A stretch of 64,000 bases of DNA, taken from Klebsiella pneumoniae. Lineage in GTDB: Bacteria; Verrucomicrobiota; Verrucomicrobiia; Limisphaerales; SXTU01. The notes under the pieces were generated by a model. The model did not search any database and was not told where the DNA came from. It worked only from the letters and a program-made list of their open reading frames with translations. The translations under genes were made by a program, and so were the position numbers. Of the stretch, positions 17,119-26,536 are shown one piece after another; within the stretch, counting starts at the first letter, position 1, and each line of letters begins with the position of its first letter. Location of the stretch: NCBI GenBank assembly GCA_943330855.2, contig CALQJI020000002.1, forward strand, positions 62,001-126,000, written 5' to 3'.

Positions 17119-19353
17119 GTGAACCACCTGATTCGTCTGCTCCTCCCGCTGCTCGCGTGGGGGCTCGGCCCCGCCCTCCACGCCGCCACGGCGCACGACG
17201 GGTTGCCCTCCGGCTTGGAGAAGCGCATCCCGCTCACCACCTCGCGTGTCGTCGGCTCGCCGGAGCCACCGCTTATGCTGCGGGCCAAGCGCGCCTGGCC
17301 GGGGTTGGACTTCAAGAAGCCGCTCTTCCTCGGGCGTGACGCGGCCAGCGACCGCTTCCTTGTCGTCGAGCAAGCCGCGCGCATCCTCGCGATCCCGCGC
17401 GACCAGTCCCAAAGCACCACGAACCTGTTCCTCGAAATCGCGGACCATGACTTCTACTCGTTCCACTTCCACCCCGGCTTCGCGACGAACCGCTTCCTCT
17501 TCGTCTTCGCCAACGGGCCGAACAAGTTGCAGACCAACAGCACGGGCGTGGTGCTGGGCGGGACGAACAAGTTCAACCGCATCCTGCGCTACACCGTCAC
17601 GCCCGAGGGCAATGCAAACCCGGCGTCGGAGTATGAGATCATCAAGTGGTGGTCCAACGGGCACAACGGCGGCGAGATGGCGTTCGGCCTCGATGGGATG
17701 CTCTACATCACCTCCGGCGACGGCACGAGCGACTCGGACGGCAACAACTCCGGGCAGGACATTTCCGATCTGAACTCTGGCGTGCTGCGGCTGGACATCG
17801 AGCGGCCTGATGCGGGCAAGGCGTTTTCCATCCCGAAAGACAACCCGTTCTGGGACATCCCCAAGGCGCGGCCTGAGCTGTGGGCCTACGGCTTCCGCAA
17901 CCCGTGGCGCATGACGATGGACCCGGCGGACGGCGCGCTGCTGGTCGGCGACATCGGGCAGGATTTGTGGGAGATGATTCAGCTCGTGACGCGCGGCGCG
18001 AACTTCGGGTGGAGCGTGCGCGAGGGGAATCATCCGTTCCACGCGCAGCGCGTGCCTGGCCCGCACCCGATCAAGCCGCCGCTCATCGAGCATCATCACG
18101 CCGAGGCGCGCTCCATCACGGGCGGCGTGGTTTATCAGGGCAGCAAGTTTCCGGAACTCCGCGGCGCTTACATTTACGGCGACTACGGCACAGGAAAGAT
18201 TTGGGCGCTCAAGCGCAAGGGCGACAAGGTGACGTGGTCGCGCGAAATCGCCGACACGCAGCACGCAATGGTCGGCTTCAGCGAAGGCCGCGCGGGGGAA
18301 ATCTTCTATGTGGATTACGCGGGCCAGCTCTACGAGCTGGAGCTAACCCCGCCCGTGACGAAGAAACGGCCGCCGTTCCCGAAGAAGCTCAGTGACAGCG
18401 GACTCTTCGCAAAGGTGAAGGGCCACGTGATCCAGCCCGCGCTGATTCCGTATTCCGTGAACTCGCAGTTGTGGTCCGACGGGGCGCACAAGGAGCGGTT
18501 CATCGCGCTGCCGGGCGAGTCGCAGATCGCCTTCGCGGAAGGAGGCGGGTGGAAGTTTCCTGAGGAGACCGTGCTGGTGAAGAGCTTCGCGCTCGACCTC
18601 GAGGCCGGGAACCCGAAGTCGCGCAAGTGGGTGGAGACGCGCTTCATGCTCTTTGAGCAAAACGAATGGGTGGGCTACAGCTACCGCTGGAACGACTCGC
18701 AGACCGACGCGGAACTCGTCGAGGCCAAGGGCGCGGACCGCGACTATAAAATCAAGGATGCCCGCGCGCCCGGCGGTTCGCGCAAGCAGACGTGGCATTA
18801 TCCCAGCCGCGCCGAGTGCATGACCTGCCACAGCCGCGCCGCCCAATATGTGCTCGGGGTGAACACGCTTCAGATGAACCGCGACCACGACTACGCGGGC
18901 GGAAAGGCGAACCAGCTCCGCACGCTCGCGCACATCGGCGCGTTCACGCTGAAGCCCGACAAGGCCGGCGTGGTGAAGCTGCCCAAGCCGCCGGAGAAAA
19001 TGGCGAGCCTGCCGAATCCTTATGACGAGACGGCGGACTTGACCCTCCGCGCCCGCTCCTACCTGCACGCGAACTGTGCGCATTGCCACGTCGAGGCCGG
19101 CGGCGGCAACTCCGCCATCACGTTGAACTGGAGCACCACGCCGGAGAAGATGCGCCTCATCGGCGTCGCGCCGCAGCACGACAAGTTCGGACTCGCGGAC
19201 GCGCTGATCGTCGCGCCCGGCGCGCCGGAGCGAAGCACGCTGATGCAGCGCATGCTCCGGGTGGGGCAGGGCGGAATGCCGCCACTCGCGAAGTCACTCG
19301 TGGACGAGCCAGCGTTAAAGATGCTGGGCGAGTGGATCAAACAGGTGAAGTAG
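17119..19353 (+). CDS. sorbosone/glucose dehydrogenase-like propeller fused to a CxxCH cytochrome domain (HNE_0200-type)
   Basis: 744 residues from GTG 17119. The signal peptide is residues 1-22. Residues 45-405 form a PQQ-type glucose/sorbosone dehydrogenase propeller (FHPGFATNRFLFVF, SDGNNSGQDISDLNSGVLR, LWAYGFRNPWRMTMDP, YIYGDYGTGKIWALKR). The C-terminal 330 residues hold two heme motifs, CMTCH near residue 571 and CAHCH near 653, the latter in a YLHANCAHCH block. This arrangement matches the HNE_0200 family. It probably oxidises a sugar or alcohol in the periplasm and passes electrons to its own heme domain. The stop TAG lies in a degenerate GTAGC repeat arm and overlaps the convergent cyclase gene by 17 bases. 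Confidence 0.85.
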   Translation: MNHLIRLLLPLLAWGLGPALHAATAHDGLPSGLEKRIPLTTSRVVGSPEPPLMLRAKRAWPGLDFKKPLFLGRDAASDRFLVVEQAARILAIPRDQSQSTTNLFLEIADHDFYSFHFHPGFATNRFLFVFANGPNKLQTNSTGVVLGGTNKFNRILRYTVTPEGNANPASEYEIIKWWSNGHNGGEMAFGLDGMLYITSGDGTSDSDGNNSGQDISDLNSGVLRLDIERPDAGKAFSIPKDNPFWDIPKARPELWAYGFRNPWRMTMDPADGALLVGDIGQDLWEMIQLVTRGANFGWSVREGNHPFHAQRVPGPHPIKPPLIEHHHAEARSITGGVVYQGSKFPELRGAYIYGDYGTGKIWALKRKGDKVTWSREIADTQHAMVGFSEGRAGEIFYVDYAGQLYELELTPPVTKKRPPFPKKLSDSGLFAKVKGHVIQPALIPYSVNSQLWSDGAHKERFIALPGESQIAFAEGGGWKFPEETVLVKSFALDLEAGNPKSRKWVETRFMLFEQNEWVGYSYRWNDSQTDAELVEAKGADRDYKIKDARAPGGSRKQTWHYPSRAECMTCHSRAAQYVLGVNTLQMNRDHDYAGGKANQLRTLAHIGAFTLKPDKAGVVKLPKPPEKMASLPNPYDETADLTLRARSYLHANCAHCHVEAGGGNSAITLNWSTTPEKMRLIGVAPQHDKFGLADALIVAPGAPERSTLMQRMLRVGQGGMPPLAKSLVDEPALKMLGEWIKQVK

Positions 19354-21322
19354 CGCCCCCGGTTGAGGTAGCCCCCGAGGTGAGGAGGTTGACTTCACGG
19401 CGAGCGAACGATTCCGCCTCCTTACCGCGGCGGCTACGAGCTTCACCGCGGCTCGGTGCGCCCTCGATGAGCTTGTAGGCAACGATGCTGTCGCTAAATC
19501 CCTTGAGCTGCATCGGGTCCATCTGCTCAACCGTAATGCGCTCGTCGAGCTGCGCGCGGGTGGCGGGGCCGATGACGATTTCGCCGCGCCCGGCGACGCT
19601 GCACAGGCGTGCGGCGAGGTTCACGCGCTCGCCCAGCACCGTGTAGTTCGAGCGGTCGGCGGAACCCATATTGCCCGCCAGCACTTGTCCCGTGGCGAGG
19701 CCGATGCCCATCTGGAGCTGGTAGCGCGAGGTTTCGTTGAGCTTGGCGCGCTCGGCCATCATCTGCTGCGCGCACCGGACGGCGTTGAGCGTGTCGTCGC
19801 CGTAGCTCTTGGGTGCGCCGAAGAGGGCCATGATGGAATCGCCGATGAACTTATCCACGACGCCGTGGTGCTCGGTGACGATCTTGGTGAGCACGGTCAT
19901 GTGCTCGTTGAGCAGGGCGATGACCTCGGCGGGGTTCATGTTCTGCGTGAGGGCGGTGAAGCCGCGGATGTCGCAGAACATTACGGTGGTTTCGCGTAGC
20001 TCGCCGCCGAGGGCGATTTTCCCCTCAATGAGCTGCTGGGCCACATCCTTGTCGGCAATCGTGTGGAGGATGGAGTGATACTTCTCCTTGAGCGCGAGGT
20101 CGGCGGCCATCGCGTTGAAGGATTTGGCCAGCCGGCCGAGGTCGTCCTGACTGCGGACGGGGACGCGCACGGTGAAGTTGCCTTCGCCGATTTGCTCCGT
20201 TGCCCCCACCAACTCACGGATGGGCACGGAGAGGCCGTGGGCGAGCGCGAGGCTCACGAGCAGCGCAATGACCACGGCTACGGCGGTGAAGCCGAGAATC
20301 TGCCGCCGTAAATCTGCCTGCGCCGCCATCGCCGATTCCCAGGAGTAGAGGCCTATCTTGTGGGCAACCGGCAGCGCGGATTGCTCGTTCAGCGGCGTAT
20401 AAAAGACGCGGTGCGGCACACCGCGAATGTGGACAAAAAAATCCGATCGCGCATCCGGGTGGAGCGGGATCTCCACTGCCAGCTGCTGGGTCAGGTCCGC
20501 CCGCACGTCTTCGGGGATGCTGCGGGTGTAGAGCTTTCCTTCGTGGAAGGTGCCGCTCTCAATGTCCATGATGTCCTCGAAAACCTTTTCGTTGGCGTCC
20601 GTTGCCACGTCGAAGAAGGGGATGCCATACACCACGGCTCCGACGAGCTTTTCATCATCGCGCACGGGCGTGACGATGACCTCGGTGAGTCGGCCGTTGC
20701 GCAGTTCGAGGTAGCCCACCTGTTGTTCCTGCAATTGGCCGACGATTTTTCCGAAACGCCCGATGCGGTCGAGGAAGAACCGGCGCTCGGCCGTGAGGAA
20801 GCGCGCGAGATCGGGGGCTTCAAGAACCTTGCCGTCGGCGTCGAGGAAACCGAGATACGGCACGCGCGGGGCGCGGGCTGGGTTGGCGGCGGCTAGCTTG
20901 CGCGCAAGGGTGGTGCGGAGCTTGTCCGGCGGGCTGCCGGGCTTGGCGGGCTTGAGTTTTTCCGCGGGCGCAGGCGGCGGCGGGAGCTGGAAGCCGGCGT
21001 TGGTCGAGACCTCGTCGCTGCCGAGGATGACCCGCAGCTCATCCTGAGCTGTTAGGTAAAGCTGTTCCACGTCGCGTTCCTCCAGGAGGGCGAAAATCCG
21101 CCGCGACCCGGCGAAGCGCGCGCACGCCTTCTTGATTTCGCCGATGCGGAATTCCTGCTCGCGCGGGACGTGCGTGAGTTGCTCCTCGAGCTTGTCCTCG
21201 AAAAGTTTGTCGTAAGCGGCCTGCACGCGCACTTGCGTGAGGAAGAGCGTGACGCCGGAGACCCCGCCCACGACGAGCATCATCGCGACGAGGAGCTTGA
21301 GACGGAAGCTGAGGCGGGGCAT
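19337..21322 (-). CDS. membrane adenylate/guanylate cyclase (class III) with sensor and HAMP domains
   Basis: 661 residues. TM1 (LLVAMMLVVGGVSGVTLFL) is followed by a periplasmic sensor region to about 340, TM2 (ILGFTAVAVVIALLVSLAL), a HAMP domain (VPIRELVGATEQIGEGNF) and a catalytic domain at about 440-615. Metal Asp residues are in MFCDIRGFTAL and DKFIGDSIMALFG; NYTVLGERVNLAARL carries the transition-state Asn and Arg. It makes a cyclic nucleotide, most likely cAMP, in response to an external cue. The last 35 residues or so (SRRGKEAESFARREVNLLTSG) are encoded by a palindromic intergenic repeat and look non-native. A cupredoxin-like gene lies 20 bases upstream on the same strand. Confidence 0.88.
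   Translation of the reverse strand: MPRLSFRLKLLVAMMLVVGGVSGVTLFLTQVRVQAAYDKLFEDKLEEQLTHVPREQEFRIGEIKKACARFAGSRRIFALLEERDVEQLYLTAQDELRVILGSDEVSTNAGFQLPPPPAPAEKLKPAKPGSPPDKLRTTLARKLAAANPARAPRVPYLGFLDADGKVLEAPDLARFLTAERRFFLDRIGRFGKIVGQLQEQQVGYLELRNGRLTEVIVTPVRDDEKLVGAVVYGIPFFDVATDANEKVFEDIMDIESGTFHEGKLYTRSIPEDVRADLTQQLAVEIPLHPDARSDFFVHIRGVPHRVFYTPLNEQSALPVAHKIGLYSWESAMAAQADLRRQILGFTAVAVVIALLVSLALAHGLSVPIRELVGATEQIGEGNFTVRVPVRSQDDLGRLAKSFNAMAADLALKEKYHSILHTIADKDVAQQLIEGKIALGGELRETTVMFCDIRGFTALTQNMNPAEVIALLNEHMTVLTKIVTEHHGVVDKFIGDSIMALFGAPKSYGDDTLNAVRCAQQMMAERAKLNETSRYQLQMGIGLATGQVLAGNMGSADRSNYTVLGERVNLAARLCSVAGRGEIVIGPATRAQLDERITVEQMDPMQLKGFSDSIVAYKLIEGAPSRGEARSRRGKEAESFARREVNLLTSGATSTGGATSPV
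19368..19436. repeat. GTAGCC palindrome, copy within the cyclase 3' coding end
   Basis: Left arm from 19368 (GTAGCCCCCGAGGTGAGGAGG) and right arm to 19436 (CCGCCTCCTTACCGCGGCGGCTAC, read as the inverse) pair imperfectly around a roughly 17-base spacer. A further degenerate half copy (GTAGCGCCCCCGGTTGAG) begins at 19350 and supplies the TAG stop of the GSDH gene. Confidence 0.75.
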
Positions 21323-21342
21323 GAGCGGGGCGGCGGCTTTAC

Positions 21343-22005
21343 TTACGGCGAACCGGGGAAGTTGACGCGGGTGGTCGCGCCCGCTTTCAAGTCCACCGGC
21401 TGTTCATGCACCAGCTTCTCGTCCACCCACGCCTTGAGTTTGAACTGCCCGGCGGGCAGGCCAGTGAGGCGGAAGACGCCGTTCGTGTCGGTCTTCACGA
21501 AGTAAGGCGTCTCTAGCACGAGCACCGTGCCGCGCATGTGCTCGTGGATTTCGCAGTAGAGTTTCACCACGCCGGGCTGGTCGAAGGTGACGGCGGCGGG
21601 CTTCTCGTCTTTCAGGAAGCGGCCCAAGTCGAAGCGCTTGGCCTTCGAGTAGGAAAAGACGTTGTGGTAAAAGTCGTCGGCGTTCGGAAATTCGACGCGC
21701 GTGCCCTTGCGCACCGCGAGGAGGCCGGGGCCGAACTGCATCCCCTTTTGCACGATTTGCACGAGGTTCGTGGTGGGGTTGTCCTCGGTGGGCAGCGGCG
21801 CGCCTACGAGGACGACCACCGCGGTCGGCGGCTCCGGCGCGATGAGCACGCCCGCCTGGCCGGAGTAACGCGGGTTGATTTTCGGCGCTGGTGGCGGCTT
21901 CGGCAGCGTGACCGTGCCTTCGACGGACGCGGTGCCTTGCGCGGCGGCGGCGAACACGGGCAGCAGCAGCGCGACGGCGAGGGAAGTGATGGCTGTCAGG
22001 GACAT
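21343..22005 (-). CDS. exported cupredoxin-like protein with C-terminal carboxypeptidase-regulatory-like domain
   Basis: 220 residues. A signal peptide (about 1-22, ending AAAAQG) leads into a mature protein with a plastocyanin-like core: FPNADDFYHNVFSYSKAKRF and VKLYCEIHEHMRGTVLVL carry His, Cys and further His/Met residues spaced like a type-1 copper site. The C-terminal part (FVKTDTNGVFRLTGLPAGQFKLKAWVDEK, written here in two halves: FVKTDTNGVFRL, TGLPAGQFKLKAW) resembles the CarboxypepD_reg beta-sandwich. Similar methylamine-utilisation-type proteins occur in PVC bacteria. The gene precedes the cyclase gene by 20 bases, so it may be a periplasmic electron or metal component of the same signalling unit. 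Confidence 0.72.
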   Translation of the reverse strand: MSLTAITSLAVALLLPVFAAAAQGTASVEGTVTLPKPPPAPKINPRYSGQAGVLIAPEPPTAVVVLVGAPLPTEDNPTTNLVQIVQKGMQFGPGLLAVRKGTRVEFPNADDFYHNVFSYSKAKRFDLGRFLKDEKPAAVTFDQPGVVKLYCEIHEHMRGTVLVLETPYFVKTDTNGVFRLTGLPAGQFKLKAWVDEKLVHEQPVDLKAGATTRVNFPGSP

Positions 22006-22295
22006 AGATGAAGCGGGCGGTCTGACGTCAGGACGCTACCAACCCAGCGGTTGATTTCAGTAACAAACTTCCGGGCGGCAACTCAGGGGCGCATCTCAAT
22101 TTCTTGCAACCCGGTTCTGCATTCGGAGCTGTTCTCCCTCACCCCAGCCCTCTCCCGCTGGGAGAGGGCTGGGGTGAGGGGAAAAGCGTGCGGCGGCTCG
22201 TCAGCAGCGAACTCACTACTTCTGCGGTGGCCTGCAAGGAACTGAACTGCGCCCCAACTCACAGGGGGCTGCCGACAGCCAGCCCTCCCCCCGGT
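22006..22295. repeat. 290-base gap with a perfect 21-bp palindrome (22136-22180)
   Basis: Stem 22136-22156 (starting CCCTCACCCCAGCCC) and 22160-22180 pair perfectly across a 3-base GCT loop. No T-tract follows on either strand, so it is more likely a REP-like element than an ordinary intrinsic terminator. It lies between the MFS 3' end and the cupredoxin gene. A related palindrome is at 26512-26536, and a half copy (CCCTCACCCCGGCCCTCTCC) is near 26597. Nothing else was seen in the gap. Confidence 0.8.
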
Positions 22296-23591
22296 TCAAG
22301 CACACTTCGCCACTTGCGTAGGTGCCGCGTTCGCTCGCTCTGGCTCGCGCCACAGCAGGATCAACGCGACGAAGCCAATCAACGGCGTCAGCCCCGCGAG
22401 CGCGATGCCTTCGTTGAACGAGCCGGTCTGGTCCGCGAGCCGGCCAAAGTATTTTTGGCACGGCGACGACGTGGCCCACGCGACGGTGCCGAGGATGCCC
22501 GTGACTTTCCCCTGATGCTTCGTGCTGAGTTCCTGGCTGAACGAGTAGTAGCACGGGAACAAGCCCAGCGACGCCGCCGCGACCACGAGCAAAATCCCGA
22601 GCAGCCCCCACCCGCGTGGGAGATGCGCCGCCAGCGCCGTCAGCGAGGTGAGCAGCGCGCACACGCCGAAGACCGTCACGCGCGAGCGGTGGACATCCCA
22701 GCCGCGCTTCACCAGCCACAGCGCCGCCGCGCCCGCCGCGAGGCAACCGATGTCCGTGGCGATGTAGTAGAGCGAGTTGAAGCGCAACGCGTCGGCCTCT
22801 AGGTAGCCCTTGCCCTCGATGAGAAACTTCGGCAGCCATGCGCGGACGATCTGCCAGCAGACGTTGATGGCCGCCACCACCACGACCAGGGCCCAGAACC
22901 GGCGGTCGGAGAAGATGGCAAAGAAGTTCGCGTCAGCGCCGGTGGCTGGAACAGCACCTGACTGCTGACCGCTGACCGCTGGCTGCTCCTCGGAAAAATC
23001 TCTTTCTTTTAGCAGCGCAAACCAACCCACCACCCACACCACGCCGATGGCTCCGATGACGAGGAACGGCTGCCGCCACACGCCCGGCTCCGTGCGTCCG
23101 GCGAGCATGAACGTCATCACCAGCGGCGTGAGGATGGCGCCGATACTCGCGCCGCTTTGCAGCACGCTGTTGCCCATCGTCCGCTCCTCACGCGCGAGCA
23201 GACGCTGCGTGGTCTTCAGCGCGCACGGCCAGTGGCCGGCCTCGAAGAAGCCCAGCAACGTGCGGCAGAGCAGCAACCCTTCGTAATCCTTCACCAACCC
23301 GGTGAGGAAGCCCATCGCCGACCACGCGAGCACCAGCGCTGGGTAAAGCCAGCGCACGCTCCACTTGTCCGCCACGCAACCCCACAGGAACGCGCCGACG
23401 GCGAACGCGTAGCCGAAATACATCTCCACGTCGCCATACTGCTCCTGCTTGAGGTTGAACTCCTTCGTCACGCGCGTCGCCACGTTCGGCAGCGTCTGCC
23501 GGTCCATGTAGAGCAGCATGGAGGCGAAGAGCAGCAGGCCGCAGACAAGCCACTTCCAATGCGCGGGGCGGGCGGGGTTCGGGGAAGTCAC
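22296..23591 (-). CDS. MFS transporter, ACS (anion:cation symporter)-like
   Basis: 431 residues from GTG 23591. Twelve hydrophobic segments. LLYMDRQTLPNVATRV in TM1, GFFEAGHWPCALKTTQRLL (TM4 region) and SVLQSGASIGAILTPLV are typical of the hexuronate/anion symporter group, with the signature Arg/Lys in the TM2-3 loop (CVADKWSVRWLYP). The probable substrate is a sugar acid or other organic anion. A satellite of 7-mers (22961-22981) encodes VSGQQSG in the long central loop between the two halves, a tolerant position. Confidence 0.88.
   Translation of the reverse strand: MTSPNPARPAHWKWLVCGLLLFASMLLYMDRQTLPNVATRVTKEFNLKQEQYGDVEMYFGYAFAVGAFLWGCVADKWSVRWLYPALVLAWSAMGFLTGLVKDYEGLLLCRTLLGFFEAGHWPCALKTTQRLLAREERTMGNSVLQSGASIGAILTPLVMTFMLAGRTEPGVWRQPFLVIGAIGVVWVVGWFALLKERDFSEEQPAVSGQQSGAVPATGADANFFAIFSDRRFWALVVVVAAINVCWQIVRAWLPKFLIEGKGYLEADALRFNSLYYIATDIGCLAAGAAALWLVKRGWDVHRSRVTVFGVCALLTSLTALAAHLPRGWGLLGILLVVAAASLGLFPCYYSFSQELSTKHQGKVTGILGTVAWATSSPCQKYFGRLADQTGSFNEGIALAGLTPLIGFVALILLWREPERANAAPTQVAKCA
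22961..22981 (-). repeat. heptanucleotide satellite inside the MFS gene (3 x 7 bp)
   Basis: actgctg, accgctg, accgctg in tandem on the plus strand, followed by a degenerate gctgctc. It is translated as part of the central cytoplasmic loop and matches the heptamer pattern AC(T/C)(T/G)CTG also seen in miaA. Confidence 0.7.
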
Positions 23592-23616
23592 GGAGAACGG
23601 ACGGCGCGAAGGCTGG

Positions 23617-23676
23617 AGTGTTCAGTCGGCCGCGTTGGCAGGAGCCGTGGGTGACGACGACTGACTACTGAACACT
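23617..23676. repeat. 10-bp inverted repeat between ffh and the MFS gene
   Basis: AGTGTTCAGT (23617-23626) and ACTGAACACT (23667-23676) are perfect inverted repeats with a 40-base loop in the intergenic stretch upstream of the MFS gene. Possible operator or repeat remnant. Confidence 0.4.
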
Positions 23677-23694
23677 GCTTACTTTCCCGACCCA

Positions 23695-25032
23695 TCACTT
23701 CCCCATCCCCGGCATCCCGCCCATGCGGCCCATCATCTTCGAGAATTTCCCCATCTTCTTCATCATCTGCTGCATCTGGGCGAACTGCTGGAGGAGGCTG
23801 TTGACCTCGGTGACGGTTACGCCGCTGCCTTTGGCGATGCGGATGCGGCGCTTGGCGTTGAGGAGGTTCACGTTGCGACGCTCGGTCAGAGTCATCGCGC
23901 AGATGATGCCTTCCTTGCGGCGGAAATCCTTCTCGGCCTTGGCAAAGTCAGTGCCTTTCGACATCGCCGCACCGCCGGGGAGCATGCCCATGATGTCTTG
24001 CAACGGACCCATCTTCTTCATCTCGCGGAGCTGCATGAGGAAGTCTTCCAGCGTGAACTGGCCTTTCCGCATCTTCTCCTCCAGTGCCATCGCGGAGTCC
24101 TGGTCGATGCGCTCGGCGGCCTTCTCGACGAGCGACACCACGTCGCCCATGCCGAGGATGCGCTGGGCCATGCGCTCGGGATGGAACGGCTCGAAGGCGT
24201 CGAGCTTCTCGCCGACGCCCATGAACTTGATGGGCTTGCCGGTGACTTCGCGCAGACTCAGGGCCGCGCCGCCGCGCGCGTCGCCGTCGAGCTTGGTGAG
24301 GATGGAGCCGGTGAGGTTGAGCGCCTGGTCGAAGTGCGTGGCGACGTTGACGGCTTCCTGGCCGGTGGCGGCGTCGAGGACGAGGAGAATTTCCTGCGGC
24401 TGAACGAGGTCGCGCAGGTGGACCAGTTCCTGCACGAGCACCTCGTCAATTTGCAGGCGGCCCGCCGTGTCGAAGATGATGACGTTGCGGCTGGTGAGCT
24501 TGGCGAGCTGCAGGGAGTCGCGGGCAATCTTGAGCACGTCGGTCTCGCCGCGCTTGAGGAAGACGGGGACATCGAGCTGCTTGCCCAGCGTGTCGAGTTG
24601 GTCCATCGCAGCGGGGCGATAGACGTCGCAGCCGACGAGGAGGGGTTGGCGACCTTGCTTCTTGAGCCAGCTCGCGAGCTTGCCGGAGCTGGTCGTCTTG
24701 CCGGAGCCGTGGAGGCCGACCATGAGGATGCAGGTCGGGTTGGAGCTGAGGTTCAGGCCGGCGTTCTGCGAGCCGAGCAGCGTGACCAGCTCGTCGCTGA
24801 TGAGCTTAATGATCTGCTGGCCGGGGTGGATGCTCTGGATGACCTGCTGGCCGAGGGCCTTCTCCTTCACGCGCTCGATGAAGTCGCGCGCGACCTTGAA
24901 GTTCACGTCGGCGTCGAGCAGCGCCACGCGCACGTCGCGGAGGGAATCGCTGACGTTGGAGTCGGAGATTTTGCCGAGGCCGCGGAGGTTGCGGAAGACG
25001 TTCTGGAGCTTGCCGGACAGCGAATCAAACAT
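23695..25032 (-). CDS. ffh: signal recognition particle protein Ffh (SRP54)
   Basis: 445 residues from ATG 25032 (MFDSLSGKLQNVF), the conserved Ffh start; upstream in-frame codons are non-homologous. The N domain is followed by the G domain with P-loop GLHGSGKTTSSGKL, DTAGRLQ and TKLDGDARGG, then a Met-rich M domain (LMQLREMKKMG, MMKKMGKFSKMMGRMGGMPG) that binds 4.5S RNA and signal sequences. It targets nascent membrane proteins to FtsY. Divergent from xylA across 149 bases. No 4.5S RNA gene was recognised nearby. Confidence 0.96.
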   Translation of the reverse strand: MFDSLSGKLQNVFRNLRGLGKISDSNVSDSLRDVRVALLDADVNFKVARDFIERVKEKALGQQVIQSIHPGQQIIKLISDELVTLLGSQNAGLNLSSNPTCILMVGLHGSGKTTSSGKLASWLKKQGRQPLLVGCDVYRPAAMDQLDTLGKQLDVPVFLKRGETDVLKIARDSLQLAKLTSRNVIIFDTAGRLQIDEVLVQELVHLRDLVQPQEILLVLDAATGQEAVNVATHFDQALNLTGSILTKLDGDARGGAALSLREVTGKPIKFMGVGEKLDAFEPFHPERMAQRILGMGDVVSLVEKAAERIDQDSAMALEEKMRKGQFTLEDFLMQLREMKKMGPLQDIMGMLPGGAAMSKGTDFAKAEKDFRRKEGIICAMTLTERRNVNLLNAKRRIRIAKGSGVTVTEVNSLLQQFAQMQQMMKKMGKFSKMMGRMGGMPGMGK

Positions 25033-25181
25033 GGGCGTGGAATCTAGGAAGCGGCGGAAAAACTGCCAGCCCTTTCGTTGTGCGCTGGCGTGGCAATCCG
25101 GGCTTGCACGCACTGTGCGATTCCCTTAGCAATCCCGCCGCTCGCGCTGTTGTCGCGGGCTAACTACACATCACTACGCTT

Positions 25182-26489
25182 ATGCCCGCTTTCCCCGACA
25201 TCGCAAAAATTGCCTACGAAGGTCCGCAGTCCAAGAACCCGCTCGCCTTCAAACACTACGACGCCAAGGCCGTCCTCGAGGGCAAGACGATGGCCGAGCA
25301 CCTTCGCTTCTCCGTCGTCTATTGGCACACCATGTGTGGTCAGGGCGCGGACATGTTCGGCGGCGGCACGGCCATCCGCCCGTGGGAAGCCGGCCTCACC
25401 GGCCTCGATCTCGCCAAGGCCCGCGTCCCCGTCTTCTTCGAGATTTGCGAGAAGCTCGGCGCGCCCTACTACGCCTTCCACGACCGCGACGTCTCCCCGC
25501 ACGGCGCGACCCTCAAGCAGTCGAACCAATGGCTCGACACCATCACCAAGCTCCTCAAGGCCCAGCAGAAGAAGACCGGCATCAAGCTCCTCTGGGGCAC
25601 CGCCCAGCTCTTCGCCCATCCTCGCTACGCGCACGGAGCCGCCACGAGCTGCGACGCCAACGCCTTCGCCTACGGCGCTGCTCAGGTGAAGAAAGCCCTC
25701 GAAGTCACCCACGAGTTGGGCGGCGAAGGCTACACCTTCTGGGGTGGACGCGAAGGCTACTCGACCCTTTGGAACACCAACATGAAGCGCGAGCTCGAGC
25801 ACCTCGCCAAGTTCCTCCACATGGCCGTCGCCTACAAAAAGGAGATCGGCTTCAAGGGCCAGTTCTACATTGAGCCCAAGCCCAAAGAGCCCACCAAGCA
25901 CCAATACGACTCCGACGCCGCCGCGTGCCTGAACTTCCTCCGCGAATACGACCTCATGGACCACCTCAAGCTCAACCTTGAGACCAACCACGCCACCCTC
26001 GCCGGTCACTCCATGCAGCACGAGTTGGAAGTCGCCGGCGCCGCCGGTGCCCTCGGCTCCATCGACGCCAACACCGGCGACCTCATGCTCGGCTGGGACA
26101 CCGACCAGTTCCCCACCGACATTTACCTCACCACGCAGTGCATGTTGAGCATCCTGAAATACGGCGGCCTCAAGACCGGCGGCGTGAACTTCGACGCCAA
26201 GGTGCGCCGCGAGAGCTTCGAGCCGGTGGACCTCTTCCACGCGCACATCGGCGGCATGGACGCCTTCGCTCGCGGCTTGAAGATCGCCGCCGCCATCCGC
26301 GCCGACGGCCGCCTCGACTCCTTCGTGAAGAACCGCTACCGCACCTGGGACACCGGACTGGGCAAGGACATTGAGCAGGGCAAAGTCGGCTTCGCTCAAC
26401 TCGAAGCCCACGTCCTCAAGCACGGTGAACCCAAGCTGGAAAGCGGTCGCCAAGAGTTCTTGGAGAACTTGATCAACGAGTTCATCTGA
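25182..26489 (+). CDS. xylA: xylose isomerase
   Basis: 435 residues, class II length. It interconverts D-xylose and D-xylulose using two divalent metals. Catalytic block [12 protein letters not shown] (His and Asp near residues 100-104), metal region [43 protein letters not shown] and [14 protein letters not shown]. It starts at ATG 25182 without a clear Shine-Dalgarno. xylB and xylose transporters are absent from the window. A hairpin (26512-26536) follows the stop. Confidence 0.97.
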   Translation: MPAFPDIAKIAYEGPQSKNPLAFKHYDAKAVLEGKTMAEHLRFSVVYWHTMCGQGADMFGGGTAIRPWEAGLTGLDLAKARVPVFFEICEKLGAPYYAFHDRDVSPHGATLKQSNQWLDTITKLLKAQQKKTGIKLLWGTAQLFAHPRYAHGAATSCDANAFAYGAAQVKKALEVTHELGGEGYTFWGGREGYSTLWNTNMKRELEHLAKFLHMAVAYKKEIGFKGQFYIEPKPKEPTKHQYDSDAAACLNFLREYDLMDHLKLNLETNHATLAGHSMQHELEVAGAAGALGSIDANTGDLMLGWDTDQFPTDIYLTTQCMLSILKYGGLKTGGVNFDAKVRRESFEPVDLFHAHIGGMDAFARGLKIAAAIRADGRLDSFVKNRYRTWDTGLGKDIEQGKVGFAQLEAHVLKHGEPKLESGRQEFLENLINEFI

Positions 26490-26511
26490 TACGCGGCGCG
26501 CGGTCTCAATC

Positions 26512-26536
26512 CCCTCTCCCCCATCGGGGGAGAGGG
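26512..26536. repeat. 11-bp perfect palindrome after xylA
   Basis: CCCTCTCCCCC (26512-26522), loop ATC, GGGGGAGAGGG (26526-26536). It could end xylA transcripts but lacks a T-run, and it belongs to the CCCTC/GGGAG family also present at 22136. A half copy lies at about 26597-26622, just before rex. Confidence 0.7.

Noticed and set aside
22136..22180. Intrinsic terminator of the MFS gene
   Set aside because: The stem is far longer than a normal terminator and has no T-run on the minus strand; treated as a repeat.
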